A DNA stretch of 64,000 bases, taken from the NCBI GenBank assembly GCA_026419785.1, contig JAODTK010005885.1, forward strand, positions 62,001 to 126,000, written 5' to 3'. Shown here piece by piece: positions 47,690 to 59,679 of the stretch. The stretch is from Sclerodactyla briareus (Eukaryota > Echinodermata > Holothuroidea > Dendrochirotida > Sclerodactylidae). The translations under genes and the position numbers were made by a program. Position 1 is the first letter of the stretch; each line of letters begins with the position of its first letter. Below the pieces are notes generated by a model. It did not search any database. It was not told the origin of the DNA and worked only from the letters and a program-made list of their open reading frames with translations.

Positions 47690-47850
47690 GTCATATGCAA
47701 GTGCCTCACGGGTCCAATTCTAACCTGGGTGGGGCGGGGCAATGGAGATAATAGTTCTCGTCAGAAATCAAACCCACGATCTGCTAATCCGGAGTTGTCA
47801 GGCTGAGCTGATGTGGTCTGCATGCCATGGGAAAGCACATTGTCAAACAA
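47690..47850 (-). repeat. Possible tRNA-derived SINE, minus strand
   Basis: On the minus strand, AGCTCAGCCTGACAACTCCG is followed by GATTAGCAGATCGTGGG and TTTGATTTC, which resembles the anticodon arm, variable loop and B box of a tRNA. The end is cut into by C-rich sequence. Copy number is unknown. Confidence 0.4.
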
Positions 47851-47869
47851 TACAGCTACAAAATGTTTT

Positions 47870-47925
47870 CCACCCCCCCCACCCCCCCTCCCACCCCCCC
47901 CCCCCTCCCCCTCCCCCTCCCCACT
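47870..47925. repeat. C-rich tract with A/T interruptions
   Basis: Runs of 7-11 C separated by A or T over about 55 bases; a strand-asymmetric tract like those elsewhere in the window. Confidence 0.9.
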
Positions 47926-48053
47926 ATTTAACTCCTAATACTAGTGAGATAGGTAACCCATCTTTGAATACTGCCTCTGGTATTCTTGAGAAATTAGTAA
48001 ATCTAATCTCTTTGTTTGTTGTGGACGTGCTTCCGTGTCAATGGACTTTGAAG

Positions 48054-48145
48054 AGAACTCCTCCTGCGGCGCCCGAGGCGACGAAAGAGATTGCGAGCAC
48101 ATCAGATCCAGATGAAGAATCTGGACCTAACCAGAGGAGGAATAT
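48054..48145 (+). CDS. Candidate KCNT-like tail exon (acidic)
   Basis: One open frame reads RTPPAAPEATKEIASTSDPD and then EESGPNQRRNM, and ends at a good donor (GTAAGG at 48146). The codon composition looks like coding sequence, and the position (after the RCK2 end exon and before the C-terminal exon) fits the poorly conserved cytoplasmic tail. No specific family motif is visible. The proposed acceptor (TTTGAAG) is weak, and the open frame reaches farther upstream. Confidence 0.4.
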
Positions 48146-51100
48146 GTAAGGTGCTTGATCTAAGCAGAGCTCTGGTACCCTTCACTCTGTCTGTCAATGC
48201 GTGGTGTGGCAAATTACACTTGATGTGCTTTCAGATGATTTATGCAGAACGAAACTTTTGTTTAAGTTATATTTTGGGCATGATTAGTCACCCATTCCTA
48301 GGTTGATGCAACTCTGTTTAGTATGGCATGTTTCCCATGAGGTAACCTCATGATCCATGTTTTGTGGGTCAGGTCAGAGTCACAGTGGTGTTTTCTGACT
48401 AACCTCGTCGAAGTCATCACAGGAAATACCGAGCCCCTCATGATCCATGTTTTGTTATGTCAATAGTTTGTTCAGATGCATTCCAGAATCACAAAGCCTA
48501 ATGCCTCCCCTGGTTTGTTTATGTTTGTTAATTGTGTATCGTTTCCCCTGCATCTGGATCAGCACTGATAGCAGTAGTGGTACGTCAACAGTTGTATTTT
48601 TCAAATTTGACAAAAGTATATTAGAGCGTCGAGAACTTGCTGACATCAGTAACTCCTCCATTAACTATTATCATGGTCACCCATGGCCACAAAACAATCT
48701 ATGTTCCCTCTGGATAGAGAACAGGCCATCAATCCAGTGCAATGGGCCCTGTAATCTTGTTGAGTTCATCATTTGGCCCTTTAACCACCCTGATATAATC
48801 AGGAAGCGAAACTCCTGAATGGTGAGTTTTTGTTTCTCGCGTTGTTCCCACGAGCGCCGCGGTATGGCTCAACAAGTCTAAGACGTGAGTCATAACCATC
48901 CTCATTGCATGAATCTTCGTCATGCGCTATAGAGCATTTGTTCTGATCTTAGAAACTAGTCGCTTCCTCCGCCTCCTTCCCCCTTCTATTATTTCTAACA
49001 GCTTTCTCAGGAGAGACCATTTCCCAATATAATTTATTTTAATAATAATTATAATATAATGTGTTCTCTTGAAATTAACGATTCTGAATATTACAATTTC
49101 CTGTGAATTATTTCATTAGCAATAATAATTAAAACAATACTGAACACATCCTAATTCCTTGTTTCTGGTGCACAATTTAAATGTTTAGCTGGATGCACCA
49201 CAGTCCTTATAACACAATTTTTTATTCTGACTGTCTCATCCTTTACCAGGCCAAATATTAGTCCACACTTTCTATTGCACTCTTTGTCAAGTCCAGTGGA
49301 ATCATTAATTCAGTTTCCTAGGTATTAGGAAATTTTTAGTAAGTGACATGGGTAACTATTGAAGGCTCCTATAATAATTTAGGCGTGTGTTCGTCCTGTC
49401 CTTCAATTGTTGTATTTATTCAGTTTTTGAGATGTCCCTGTGCTTGGAGAGCACTATTTTGTCATAACTTTGATAAGGTTATTGTTAAATTATTGGCTTC
49501 AGATGATCACAAGCTAATATTATACCTCACTTAAAATGAACATTGGATTTATGTTTGTATAAAAATTCGGTGATGTTTGAATGTTTAACTACATAATATC
49601 TTGTGTTCCTATGAATACTCATCCACAATAGATATCGCCTGGCGTTTTCATATATTTTTTGCTCGCTGATGATTCCATGTTTTTGCATGTGTACAAAATG
49701 GTTTTTAGTATAGCATGTGGCTTTATTCATTGTATGAAACAAAAAAAACAACATTTAAGATATCTTCCTCATTTTGTCAGATTACCCACCAAATGAAATC
49801 TGAAATTATAAGTTCTGTTTTTGGCTCACACTCCTGCCTTCCATTGATATGCCAGCCACACCATTCCTATGAGGACTGTTGTGTCAGGATCAAGAAACAA
49901 CTGTTTCAAGATTGTGCTTTCACTTTTGTTGTGATTAGTTTGAAAAAAAAAAATGATTGGAATACAATTAACAGAAAAAAAACTCCCTAACAAACACAAA
50001 CTTCCATTAGAAATGAGTTTCAACACAACAGCCTATATCAGGTAAGCCCATATACGTTGTAGTACAATTTAACCTTCATAGTAAAGTGTTAGTCATTGCA
50101 GCACATCAGGACAATATGATGGTTGATGTAGTTCATGACATGCTCATTACTGATGTTAATGTTAATTATAATAATATGAATTTCAATCCATTGGAGATAT
50201 CTACTGCAATTGGTAAAATAAATTCCTTTAGGTTGTGTAACACTCAATGATCACCACAATTGTAATTGCAGATGCAAATTCTGTTTCAAGTTGATGCTGT
50301 ATGTTAGAGGCATTAGTTATTGGTTTCTGTAAAACTACCATCCCGATCACTAGCATGGAGCTAAGGTTGCCCACAGTCCTATGTATGACACCCAGTATAA
50401 GTGCATGGAAATCGTCTGGTCATGGATTCACCACATAAAGCTGCCTTCTCTCTCCCAGTTCACGAAGAAATTTTCCTCTCACCCATATACAAACACAGAC
50501 CTTGTGCTAGGATTCCTAATCTTCTGCCCATCCTGTATTCATTCCGTGATTATAGTCCTGTAGGCACACCTCACAGAATAGCCACCCTGCCTTCTCCCCT
50601 CTTCAATCACTATCCCCTCCCCCCCCCTTACTCCCGACCCTTCCCCCCCCCCCCCTTCTCCGTTTTACTCCCTTCTGGTGAAGGCACTTGTTGCATGCAT
50701 GCATATATTGATGAGGCTTTCTTGCATGGTTAGACAAGGGTCTATGATTTCTCCATTAACAAAATGAGTGCCTGAAGTCACCACACTAACCCAGGGATTG
50801 CTCAAAGCGGGACCTCATACTGTATGTAATTTTGCTCTCCGTGAGGCTTGCGACAGCTTACTACTTACGTTGCAGTAGATTACCGTAAGGTTGTGAGGCA
50901 AGACCGCAACACTGAGGCCACTACTGCGAGCGGCCAGGTTGACTGCAGTCGTATCGGCAAATTTTGAACGAGTTAAAAATTTCGAAGTTCGCAAGGCCCA
51001 CATATATTTTATGATGCAGATAATCCGAAAGCAGGGGCGATAGGAAGCTCACAAATAGCTCGACTGAAAGTAGTATCCTTTTTTGCTATCATTGGTCCTA

Positions 51101-53700
51101 CTTTCTTCAATAATTTCTCGGAGGACCTATGAAAAGACCTTTGAAATAAAGATAGCCCCGTTTTTCTCCTGCTGTGAATTCTCTAGTGCAAGTTCAAAAC
51201 AATGCATCGCTTGTCTGGGAAATCGACCGCAGTGCATTTGCAAGGAGTCGCAAGGCTTCACGGTCGCCGCTTGTGATCACCGCAACTCGGCGACCATGAG
51301 CGTTGCAGCTTTGAACTCCTACTGTTTTAGTAGGCTTTAGAATCGCAAGAATGTCCTGCCAATTCTCTTTCCCTTCTCACAAATGTTCCAGAGGAAAGAG
51401 CTGATTTAGTGTCATTCTCATATCTTGAAGCTTGCCCGGTATTTGTTGAGTGTGTAAGCCTTAATGATTATAGAACACATGAGGCCAGGTAACATATGAT
51501 ATGCTATGTTATTGCTGTGAACGATCCAGTTTACATAAAACATGCACAATAATGTTAACCCCTTATCTATAAATGACAGCCTTCTCCCCACCTCCTATGT
51601 TTGGTTTGTTTTCCACTACAGTGTATACATGTTCAATCATGATTCTCAAGGAGGCATATACATTATGTCAGTACATCACCCTATGGATCCTGTAAACCTT
51701 CACTGTAGTATTTGGGATAGTTCCAAAGTTCCTCCCCCCCGCCCCAGCCATCGCTTTTATACACACCAACCAATTTTCCTGCCCGGAACAATCACTATAG
51801 CATTATTAATATAGAGCTCACAAAGAAAATTTCTCATCATACTTACCCTAAACTCCATGTATATTACCCACACACTCAGGAAAAACAAGATTTCAAAATG
51901 GCAATTGTATTTGGAGCTGCAGCATACCCTTGACCGAGGATTTCCTCTGTATGGGAAAAAACAGGAGCGAAGTGAAGTGATCAACCCAGACCACCCATTC
52001 TGACACCTTACCAGTATAGTAACACCTGTGTACCCTTCTGACATGGTCCCAACAGGGTACACGCTATGGTAACCCCAGTCTCCTGTTATTACATTTGTCA
52101 CACCCTCTTTTAGCAAGACCGGTTTTCTGTACCTCATAGTCCTTAATTGTCATCACCCAACATGTCTCAAACATGTCAAAAGCCCTATCTGACACTGACA
52201 TCTTCTCACAGTATTGTTGATAACCCACGCACACCCTGTCCCCACACCAGGATCTAAGACACTCCTGCTGTACAAGTATTCCCCGTGCATGTGCACCTGT
52301 ATGTTAGCTGGGTTGGTTATTGGGCTTGTGTTGAATGCCACATGCAGGTGAATTTATAGTTCCAAGGCTGTAAAAGGGTCATGATAGCTCATTATGTGAA
52401 AAATTGTAAATGCTCCTCTCTTACACATGAGGTTGATTTCTGTGAAACTTGATCAGTGTTATCATTGACTAGTTGTACTTGTGGGTGTTAGGAGTTGTTG
52501 TCAAAGTTAATGGGGAGGAACACGATGAGCGTTGTGTGAATGCAGAAACAATTGCAAAATGCAATCTACAATTACGTTATATCATGGCTGATACTTAGCA
52601 TTATTTTTCGATCAGTGATATAAGGTGTTTAGGAATTAATGGTTAAGGGTCATTTAAAGGCACATGGCTGTATGTGAAAACTTGCGATGTACATCTCTTC
52701 CTACATATAAATGGTCTGCTATAGTATCTAGTCAGTGTTTCCGTTCACTTGTGTCACCATTGGGTGTTGAGGCCTAAAGGGACATATCGAGCTTCTTACA
52801 AATAACTTGGATTTGTCATGAACTTAGTGTTGTTATTTATCAGTGGTACGAAATTGAGTGTTCCAGTCAAAGGTCATTCAATGGGCCAATGACCTTCTCA
52901 TGAAAAACAAGGATGGTGCCAAATAGTTCGCCTGTACAGTTTTTTTTCTAAGAATTTGAATTTCTATGATACCGGGCAGTGTTATCCTTGACTAGTAATT
53001 CTTCTGGGTAATTCAGAATTTAATGGCAAGAGGTCATTTAAGAGCATTGGCTGACCTGACAATACTACTATAGCTTTATGCATGCTATAGCAGTTTGTTG
53101 TATTGTCTATGGACCAGCATTTTTGATACCTTGAATACAATAGGTGGAAGCACATTGGCTGAAATGGTTGAAATCATTTCACATGCAGCCGAAAAAACAA
53201 AACATTCTTTGTGATTCTGTAGGATTCCACTGAAAATTGGGCATGTATTGCTCATAACAAAGCATAATTACACTTTTACCTTATATTTACATGCCACAAA
53301 TGAGATGTTTCCAGGATTGATGGCTATATGAAACTGGGCCATAGCTTGAAACACCCTATGAATTAGCAATCCTTAATGGGTGTTGGAGACCTTATTTATG
53401 GTTTCAAAATTTCATCCAGTATTAGTAGTTAATTAATTTCGGTTCCAGTCTCTCCTATTATATATGCCTTTCACTAAACTTTCTCCTGGAAGGAATTCCA
53501 TTTGACACCAGTTCAAAATGAAGCAGTGTCCAGTCCATACCATTTATCTTCATTTAATTTGGTTTGTCAGTTGGAATCTTGGGTGATTCCTTCCTATGTA
53601 TTTCTAACACAATATAACCTGAGTGTGCATCTTCCATTTTTCCGATAATGATGGATCCAACAAGAGGAACAGGGAGGTCTCATATGTCCTCATCAACCCC
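48146..53700. other. Long intron region; C-terminal exons not found
   Basis: The conserved tail block of the family (YRRSERQEL, NRMKHLGL, then a segment ending before YLIRP) was not located between here and 55720. The ends could be hidden by indels. C tracts occur at about 50618-50626 and 50644-50654. Between 52380 and 53100 there are degenerate repeated phrases (GGTCATTTAA, TTGACTAGT). The 126-codon minus frame at 51757-52137 lacks motifs. Confidence 0.4.
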
Positions 53701-54385
53701 AGTGCTCACTAGAGCTCAGGGTGGATGATGTTGTGTGAGTAATCATTCATCATAGTCATAGCCATCATCATTATCACCATTGTCAGTGCTTCACTAGAGC
53801 TTAGGGTGGATGATGTTGTGTGAGTAGTCATTTATTTTAGTCATAGCCATCATCATTGCCACCATCGTCAGTGCTTCATTAGAGCTTAGAGTGAATGATG
53901 TTGTGTGAGTAGTCATTTATTTTTATCTAGCCCATCATCATCACCATTGTCATTGCTTCATTAGAGCTTAGAGTGGATGATGTTGTGTGAGTAATCATTT
54001 ATCATATTCATAGCCATCATCATTGCCACCATCGTCAGTGCTTCATTAGAGCTTAGTATGTGTGGATGATGTTGTGTGAGTAGTCATTTATCATAGTCAT
54101 AGCCATCATCATTGCCACCATCGTCAGTGCTTCATTAGAGCTTAGAGTGGATGATGTTGTGTGAGTAATCATTCATCATAGTCCTAGCCATCATCATTAT
54201 CACCATTGTCAGTGCTTCACTAGAGCTCAGGGTGGATGATGTTGTGTGAGTAATCATTCATCATAGTCATAGCCATCATCATTATCACCATTGTCAGTGC
54301 TTCTCTAGAGTTTTGGGTGGATGATGTTGTGTGAGTAATCATTCATCATAGTCATAGCCATCATCATTATCATCAGCATCATCAT
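53701..54385. repeat. 85-bp tandem repeat, eight copies
   Basis: Copies start at 53701, 53785, 53870, 53952, 54037, 54126, 54211 and 54296 with AGTGCTTCATTAGAGCTTAG-like sequence, then TGGATGATGTTGTGTGAGTA, then ATAGCCATCATCATT. They end in a (CAT)n run at about 54360-54395. Copies are cleaner than those of the 41-bp and 25-bp satellites. Noncoding. Confidence 0.93.
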
Positions 54386-55719
54386 CATCATCATCATCGT
54401 ATATGAAAGCTTCAAGGTTATAACCAATGTCATCATCAATAATAGTGATATGACAATAGGCGTCATTGTTTTGATAATTATTTGTTTGATTCACTGCAAC
54501 TATCATTGCTATCACAATTGTTCAGTGGTGGTGCTACAGGTGGGGCATGGGGGTCATTTGCCCCCTCAAACTTTGGTCTTGGTCTTCCCCTCAGTCCCTT
54601 CCCCCCCCCCCCCCCCCCCCCACCACAGTTTTGAGCATAAAAGAGCGAAAAACCTTTGATGGTTTAGGGCAAAATTCACTAGGGTCAGTACAGAAAATGT
54701 ATTTATGCATCTAATCTTTCAGAGACACATCTTGGGGTTGAGGGGTACCGAGATTTCAATGAAATTCCAGCATTCTGATTTGTTTCCATACTTGTAACAC
54801 TCGGAGGAATCTCGTGGAGTTCGGTAAAGCCGTTCTCCAAGATGTGGCAACACCGGGCCCGCCAATATGCGGTTTACCATGCTGCAAGCCTGCAACTGTG
54901 TAACTGACTCATACTTGCAATAAACAAACTATGAAGCTGACCTATATTTCAGTGTCTGCTGGCTGCGCCGGCTTGCCTATACGACACTGTGTTGGTTGAT
55001 TGATTTTTCTCTCAATAAATTAGAAATTGCATAATAATATGATTTAATTATAAATAAGATGAATATTTCGAGGCCAGTTAAAACACCCAGTGAGTGCCAT
55101 TTGAAGGGTCTTAGAATCCTAAAATTTCTTGTACTCTACGCCCCACGCCGGCCAATGGTGGCACTCTGCTTAGATAGTGTTAGTACTTTGTTTTGACAGT
55201 CCTCATCCCCAAAGTTTTGTTGGCCCCTGATTGACACCCCCCCCCCCAGTTGCAGAAGCTGGCGTGCCACTGCTATTGTTAACATTAAATTGGGGGAATA
55301 GCTCAACATTTCAATCGAATCATCAATATGATCAATGCTATGACAATCATTTGTTGTTGGGCACTCCTCTGTCATTTTCCACTAAAGGATATCCCACTTC
55401 AGGACAAGTTTTGTAGCATTCCCATTTACTAAGATCATCATTGTCATTCAGTTTATCATCATCAACATGAATGGATTTGTCACTCGCAATGTTTGAACAG
55501 TGTTTGCACTAAGTCTATCTCACAAGGCAATCATCCCGTCTCAATATGATCTGAACATGCTTATTATCAGTTACCCAGCTTGTAGCTCTTTTGGGCAAAA
55601 GATATTACGTTACCTGTTCCCAGTCTTTTTCATTTCCATAAGGAATGAATACATTGTCACTGTTTTAAATCCAGACAATCAAATCTGATTTTCTGATTAA
55701 CTTCTAACCGCATCCATAG
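54386..55719. other. Intron before the terminal exon
   Basis: It contains a C tract at about 54600-54621. Short open frames lack motifs. It ends with the acceptor CATCCATAG. Confidence 0.5.
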
Positions 55720-55899
55720 GTTTATCATCAGGCCTTCCGGCGGTCCCAAGACGCCCTCCCCAATGCCCCCACGGAGGAAGTTCAGCAGTCGCAGGCGCCC
55801 ATCAAAGTCAAGGCACACCGAGTCCTCGAGACCAGCGGAGCCAAAGCTTCATTCCAGGCAGCATCACCGGTCAAGACCAACAATGACACCAAACTGTGA
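55720..55899 (+). CDS. KCNT1: KCNT-like terminal exon with PDZ-ligand-like end (DTKL)
   Basis: In one frame the exon starts FIIRPSGGPKTPSPMPPRRK, and FIIRP matches the family's conserved YLIRP/YLIRS at the last exon start. In another frame (starting VYHQAFRRSQD) the reading ends KTNNDTKL followed by TGA at 55897. Vertebrate KCNT1 and KCNT2 end in ETQL, so a terminal DTKL (T at -2, L at 0, class I PDZ ligand) fits. The two parts lie in different frames, so at least one indel must lie between about 55760 and 55880. The alternative uncorrected end, beyond the stop into poly-C and (CA)n sequence, is implausible. This exon ends the gene. Confidence 0.8.
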   Translation, partial: VYHQAFRRSQDALPNAPTEEVQQSQAPIKVKAHRVLETSGAKASFQAASPVKTNNDTKL

Positions 55900-56429
55900 C
55901 CCTGCTGATACCCCCCCCCCCCCCCACACACACACGCACACACCAACTACCTTGCTACAATGAATGAATGGACAAAACAGGAGCTATAGTACAATAATAA
56001 CCAAATGTTTGCACAGTCAGTGGAGCGGGATTTCTGTTATTGAGGGCTACTAGCCAAATGCAGGTCAATTTTCTCAGTGAGCAAACAGTATTCTGGCCTG
56101 TTGGAAAATATTAGTCAGAGTGCCTGATTGTCTGTTTTTACCATTGATTCTCTGAGCAATTGCTAGCTGTTACTGTTACAACTAGAGGGAGCTTGTGACA
56201 TTAATGCTCATTTAGGTGTGTTATCCCCGACTTGCTGACCTGTTTGGGTTTTTGTGTTGAAATTAATATTACTGGCACAACATTCTGTCAGAAATTTGTT
56301 ATCCTGCCCCTCTTTCTTTATTTTGCATAGGCCCTCGCAGCTATATTCATTAAGGCAGAGGGACGCTACATTACTGCTTTTACAATCAAGTCATAAAAGA
56401 TCACAGCTCCTATCGTAGAATACAGAGTT
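55900..56429. other. 3' flank; nothing recognised
   Basis: It has a C tract at about 55911-55925 followed by a short (CA)n. No AATAAA was noticed in the first several hundred bases. No second gene is seen. Confidence 0.5.
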
Positions 56430-56600
56430 CAGGTCTGGCTGAGTGAGTTCAATATGCGAAGGCCCCTCATCGATTGTCTGTTACACATACTCCTTGTACC
56501 CATTTTGAAGGAGTCATTGAGTAAAGCTACGATTTGTATTCCGAGGATTGCAGGTTCAATTCCAGGATGTCCAATGATGTGTGCAATGTTTTGTGCAGTA
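56430..56600 (+). repeat. tRNA-derived SINE-like element
   Basis: TGGCTGAGTGAG (A-box-like, about 56436-56447) and GGTTCAATTCC (B box, about 56550-56560), the latter preceded by an anticodon-arm-like ATTCCGAGGATTGCA. The A-to-B distance is about 110 bases, longer than in tRNAs, so an insertion or a different A box is likely. Confidence 0.45.
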
Positions 56601-56667
56601 TATTTATTTTATAATATTTTTTATGAATGTGCAATATGAACTATCCAAATGGCTGAATATCAAGGGT

Positions 56668-56760
56668 GTAGTCGAGGCCAGCCAAGCCAAGGCCTGGGCT
56701 GATGGCTGAAACTATATATGGCGCCTCGGGAGAATCGAGGCCGAGGCTGGCCCCGACTAC
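56668..56760. repeat. 93-bp palindromic element with 16-bp terminal inverted repeats
   Basis: It starts GTAGTCGAGGCCAGCC and ends GGCTGGCCCCGACTAC. The second is the reverse complement of the first except one position (A or G at base 8). Inner parts also pair partly, so a hairpin or a MITE-like element is likely. No clear target-site duplication was seen. Confidence 0.75.
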
Positions 56761-57239
56761 ATCGCTGCTAAATGTACAGTTTCATATTTGTAAATACTAG
56801 CTGTTTATGTTGTAATGTTGTATGGTTCCCATCAAACTAATATACCACTATGATATTACCATATGTCATGTGGGTTGCATACCAAATCGTCTATTACTCA
56901 ATCATGGTCATCAAAGGGTTATGTTCATACGAGACTGGCATTACTAGCTGGGCAGTTATCCACCTTCATATACTGAATAGCCCTGGCTACTACATGGCTG
57001 GATAAATATGAATCGGTGCATTCCAATGGATCTAAAAAGATGTTAGAATTGCAGGTGCAGTGAATTTAATAGTAGTAGAGACTTTCTCTCTCTTGATATA
57101 AAGTTCAAGGTTTAATTGTTGGTATATTCCCCACAAAGTAGTTGCATTCGCTGGAGACTATCCTGCTTGAATAGTTTCGTAAGTTATTTCCAAAATGTTA
57201 AGTATGGTGTTGTTCATGCGAAGGGTAATCCTGACATTG

Positions 57240-58815
57240 AATCGAGGAAGTAATGAAGATCAATCCTCTTGCAATTAGTCTGATTGGTTCAAGTGAAGTA
57301 TTCAGATTGGTTCAAGTGGAGTATTCCGATTGGTTCAAGTGAAGTATTTGATTGGTTCAGTGGAGTATTCCGATTGGTTCAAGTGGAGTATTCCAATTGG
57401 TTCAAGTGAAGCATTCAGATTGGTTCAAGTGAGTATTCTGATTGGTTCAAGTGCAGTATTCTGATTGGCTCAAGTGAAGTATTCTAATTGGTTCAAGTGG
57501 TGTATTCCAATTGGTTCAAGTGAAGCATTCAGATTGGTTCAGTGCAGTATTCTGATTGGTTCAAGTGGAGTATTCCGATTGGTTCAAGTGGCACGCAGCA
57601 CGCTCACAATTGGTTCAAGTGAAGTATTCTGATTGGTCAAGTGGAGTATTCCGATTGGTTCAAGTGAAGTATTCTAATTGGTTCAAGTGGAGTATTCCAA
57701 TTGGTTCAAGTGAAGTATTCGATTGGTTCAAGTGAAGTATTCTGGAGAATCGAGGAAGTGATGAAGATCAATCCTCTTGCAATTAGTCTGATTGGTTCAA
57801 GTGGAGTATTCAGATTGGTTCAAGTGGAGTATTCCATTGGTTCAAGTGAAGCATTCGATTGGTTCAAGTGAGTATTCCTGATTGGTTCAGTGAAGTATTC
57901 TGATTGGTTCAAGTGAAGTATTCTGATTGGTTCAGTGAAGTATTCTGATTGTTCAAGTGAAGTATTCTGATTGTTCAAGTGAAGTATTCAGATTGGTTCA
58001 AGTGAAGTATTCGATTGGTTCAAGTGAAGTATTCTAATTGGTTTCAAGTGCAGTATTCTGATTGGTTCAAGTGAAGTATTCTGATGGGTTCAAGTGAAGT
58101 ATTCCAATTGGTTCAAGTGAAGTATGCTGATTGGTTCAAGTGAAGTATTCTGATTGGTTCAAGTGCAGTATTCTGATTGGTTCAAGTGAAGTATTCGGAG
58201 ACATCGAGGGAAGTAATGAAGATCAATCCTCTTGCAATTAGTCTGATTGGTTCAAGTGGAGTATTCCGATTGGTTCAAGTGGAGTATTCCATTGGTTTCA
58301 AGTGAAGCATTCGATTGGTTCAAGTGAGTATTCTGATTGGTTCAGTGAAGTATTCTGATTGGTTCAAGTGCAGTATTCTGATTGGTTCAAGTGAAGTATT
58401 CTAATTGGTTCAAGTGGAGTATTCCAATGGTTCGAGTGAAGCATTCAGATTGGTTCAAGTGAAGTATTCTGATTGGTTCAAGTGAGTATTCTGATTGGTT
58501 CAAGTGCAGTATTCTGATTGTTCAAGTGAAGTATTCTGATGGGTTCAAGTGGAGTATTCCAATTGGTTCAAGTGAAGTATTCTGATTGGTTCAGTGAAGT
58601 ATTCTGATTGGTTCAAGTGAAGTATTCTAATTGGTTCAAGTGAAGTATTCTGGAGAATCGAGGAAGTAATGAAGATCAATCCTCTTGCAATTAGTCTGAT
58701 TGGTTCAAGTGAGTATTCCAATTGGTTCAAGTGAAGTATTCTGATTGGTTCAAGTGAAGTATTCTGATTGGTTCAAGTTGGAGTATTCCGATTGGTTCAA
58801 GTGAAGTATTCTGGT
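57240..58815. repeat. 23-bp satellite arranged in a roughly 455-508-bp higher-order repeat
   Basis: The monomer is GATTGGTTCAAGTGAAGTAT plus TCT, with variants (GGAGTATTCC, GCAGTATTCT). About 60 monomers are present. A non-monomer spacer containing ATCGAGGAAGTAATGAAGAT, then CAATCCTCTTGC, recurs at 57240, 57748, 58203 and 58656, so the spacing is 508, 455 and 453 bases. Each monomer carries one ATTGG (the CCAAT box on the other strand). It lies 1.3 kb beyond the stop codon. Confidence 0.95.
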
Positions 58816-59679
58816 ATTCAATTTGATCAGTTCCTCTCAGTCTGCACCAATCCTTGGTACAGCATAAGATGTACGTTTCATATTTGTAATAAATAATGAC
58901 TATGTATAAGATGAGAAGTTTTATGATTGATCATGTACATAATCTATATTTGAATAAGGCTTCATCAACCGACGTTTTGATATTTTCATTTCACATGTCA
59001 TTCTCTGACAGTCCAATCATTCTTTTTATATATTTCATTCACAACAATTTGATTGTCATCTGAATGCTGAAACGAATCAATACAACTGAATTGAGAAATT
59101 GGTGCCCTTCTGAATTCTGAGTAAAATTTGACATTTTTAAATGCCTCATAACATGTTATTATTTACCCTCTTCTCCTATTTCAGATGAAAGTTGTTTCCT
59201 GTATTCATATATTACTTGTTATAAGTACTCACACTCCCGTAAAAAAAAGAGCATTCTTTAATTAGGTTATGATGGATTATTATGCTGAAGGTCTCAAAAG
59301 GTGAAACACACTGCATCAATATTTCCCAGGTAAGGACTTTCTAAGAACAAAAAACCCATCCACTTTATGGTTGGTTTCATTCTGAGTATTTAAAGTTGAA
59401 AACTGCAACAATCACATTCGTTGCTATCTGCCTTCTGATCTTGTCTGTGACTTTCAAAGGCGTGAAATTCAGCTCCTGGTAAAGCTGAATGCACATGGAC
59501 TTCCTGGGCCACTGAAAGATCCCATCATCCCACATAGAAAACTGTGTGCTAAGCAAATATTTGTTGGCCCTGTCAAAGGACTGGTTCATGGAGGCTTTGT
59601 ATTCACTTGTGAGACCCAAAGAACTTGAGAATGAGAGGTAGGCAATGTACATGTTCCTATCTGTGTGTGATCACCACCA

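Larger units (their letters stand above)
5354..55899 (+). other. KCNT/Slo2 sodium-activated potassium channel gene (pore to C-terminus)
   Basis: This span holds at least 16 recognisable exons in family order. The product would be a plasma-membrane tetrameric K+ channel opened by cytoplasmic sodium through its two C-terminal RCK domains. Key marks are the TVGYGD filter, the RCK1 phrases ERQ, AQTEK, VPLW.QRVI, VPLYVQMLKPE, VVCED, GNEV and YEGKSFT, the phrase ILLTPGPRHIL, the RCK2 phrases EGS.DN, VVVVD, ADANNI, NMRFMQFRA and MFRLPFAAG, then TYGRLF, and a terminal DTKL. Splice sites are mostly canonical, but most exons contain indels that break the frame. Vertebrate members are roughly 1,100-1,250 residues; S1-S5 and part of the tail are not found here. 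No AATAAA was noticed soon after the stop. A processed copy is excluded by the introns; a decaying duplicate is not. Confidence 0.9.

Noticed and set aside
48850..48882. Donor-like GACGTGAGTC after an arginine-rich frame
   Set aside because: No acceptor or motif of the family's YRRSERQEL block could be paired with it.
50005..50040. Short exon-like stretch before a GTAAGC donor (NEFQHNSLYQ or MSFNTTAYIR)
   Set aside because: Only about 30 bases long and the similarity to the family's tail is too weak to separate from chance.
51757..52137. 126-codon minus-strand frame
   Set aside because: No motif, start context or splice partner; sequence resembles common dispersed repeats.
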